A DNA stretch of 5,451 nt from Planctomycetes bacterium RBG_13_46_10 (lineage in GTDB: Bacteria > Planctomycetota > Phycisphaerae > Sedimentisphaerales > Anaerobacaceae), in assembly GCA_001824645.1 (NCBI GenBank), contig MHYD01000066.1, positions 184 through 5,634 of the forward strand, in the 5' to 3' direction. This document shows positions 4,860 through 5,451 of the stretch, one piece after another (within the stretch, counting starts at the first letter, position 1; each line of letters starts with the position of its first letter). The position numbers were made by a program, and so were the translations under genes. The notes beneath the pieces are model-generated. The model was not told the DNA's origin and made no database searches. It was given only the letters and a program-made list of their open reading frames with translations.

Positions 4860-5451
4860 ATGATAAATAACACTGGAAAACATTTTTGTCCGTTCAGTAC
4901 CACCTTTACGGTCCTGTTAGCGATTCTTCTGGTAACTGCCGTCACAGTGACCACAAGTGCAAAGTCGCTGTACCTGATTGCCGATATTAATGGCAATCCA
5001 ACTCCTATTCATGTATACAATATTGCAGAGGACGGTACATTGACCTTTCAGGCTGAGCATAATATACCCCGATATGGTATTGGTGCAGTAGGCATAGCTA
5101 TTGATTCGGATTCACAATCTCTGTTTGTCACGTATGAAGATTCGAGCAATATTCAGTTGATTAATGCAAGAAAGATGACAAGTTTAGGGGTCATAAGTGT
5201 AGAAGGTGCCGAAAACCTGTCTGGCATTGTGTTTGATGATAATAAGCAGAGGCTGTATTGTGTTGATCGATGGACAGGAATATTGTATGCGTACAACTGG
5301 AATGCAAGAACCGCCAGGCTTACCGAAGTGTCTGGCTCACCCTTTGCTTTGGCGACAGATACCGCATTCGGAGTTGCTCTGGATTCGGTCAATGAGTTGC
5401 TCTACGTAGCTAATAATAGCACTTATATTAGAGTCTATAGTACTTCCGATT
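4860..5451 (+). CDS. Exported beta-propeller-like repeat protein, 5' part (3' end outside window)
   Basis: ATG 4860 behind GAGGAGG opens a frame that stays open to the window edge (197 complete codons). Residues 1-34 look like a signal peptide: K7 and H8, then a hydrophobic core F16-V28 and T-T-S-A before K35. From residue 36 come repeating units of about 45-50 aa with the pattern G-[IV]-A-[IL]-D ... L-[FY]-V ... I-x-[VLA]-[YI]: the clearest are G78-I-A-I-D82 to I98-x-L-I101, G122-I-V-F-D126 to L142-x-A-Y145, and G171-V-A-L-D175 to I190-x-V-Y193. Such repeats are typical blades of NHL/YVTN/SMP-30-type beta-propellers, which act outside the cytoplasm in binding or, rarely, hydrolysis. At least three blades are seen and more are expected beyond the edge. 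No catalytic residues can be assigned, so the function is unknown. The strong promoter and ribosome binding site suggest high expression. Confidence 0.82.
   Translation, partial: MINNTGKHFCPFSTTFTVLLAILLVTAVTVTTSAKSLYLIADINGNPTPIHVYNIAEDGTLTFQAEHNIPRYGIGAVGIAIDSDSQSLFVTYEDSSNIQLINARKMTSLGVISVEGAENLSGIVFDDNKQRLYCVDRWTGILYAYNWNARTARLTEVSGSPFALATDTAFGVALDSVNELLYVANNSTYIRVYSTSD

Noticed and set aside
5153..5409. Two opposing short frames inside the propeller gene
   Set aside because: They overlap the clear signal-peptide and blade-repeat reading frame and show no features of their own.

Overview
The window reads as a stretch of bacterial chromosome of moderate GC, with four protein genes, all on the + strand. 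The best guess for the host is a member of the Planctomycetota, possibly Phycisphaerae/Sedimentisphaerales-like. This rests mainly on the second gene: an exported protein with a dockerin-like, EF-hand-type segment of the style (V-D-L-x-D-F-x-x-W-x-x-Y-W) that is abundant in exported proteins of that group. The last gene, an exported beta-propeller protein, fits too. This lineage call comes from family knowledge and not from a search.

Layout: (1) 1-312 is the 3' half of rdgB/HAM1, the house-cleaning nucleoside triphosphate pyrophosphatase. (2) 313-532 is intergenic. It holds an imperfect palindromic repeat-like element, then a consensus sigma70-type promoter (TTGACA, 17 bp, TATAAT, with an extended -10 TG) and a leader of about 95 nt with hairpins. 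(3) 533-1819 encodes an exported protein with an N-terminal dockerin-like segment, a PHP-type metal-dependent phosphoesterase-like domain and a small C-terminal beta-rich region. (4) 1820-2052 carries a weaker promoter candidate and an inverted repeat. (5) 2053-4416 is a complete topA, encoding type IA DNA topoisomerase I with three C-terminal four-cysteine zinc ribbons. (6) 4417-4859 is a long intergenic region. Its first 245 bases hold nothing convincing. The rest carries a second perfect TTGACA-17-TATAAT promoter and a leader of about 160 nt with stacked hairpins and two possible tiny overlapping ORFs. (7) 4860 to the window end is the start of an exported beta-propeller-like protein, cut off at the edge.

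Each gene appears to be its own transcription unit: gaps are 220, 233 and 443 bases, and three separate promoter candidates are present. rdgB and topA are housekeeping genes for nucleotide-pool sanitation and DNA supercoiling. The other two encode exported proteins with no obvious link to them. No mobile element, CRISPR array, tRNA, rRNA or defence system is visible. The points most worth following are the two exported-protein genes with textbook-perfect promoters and structured leaders, and the PHP-like protein whose metal-site histidines look partly replaced.
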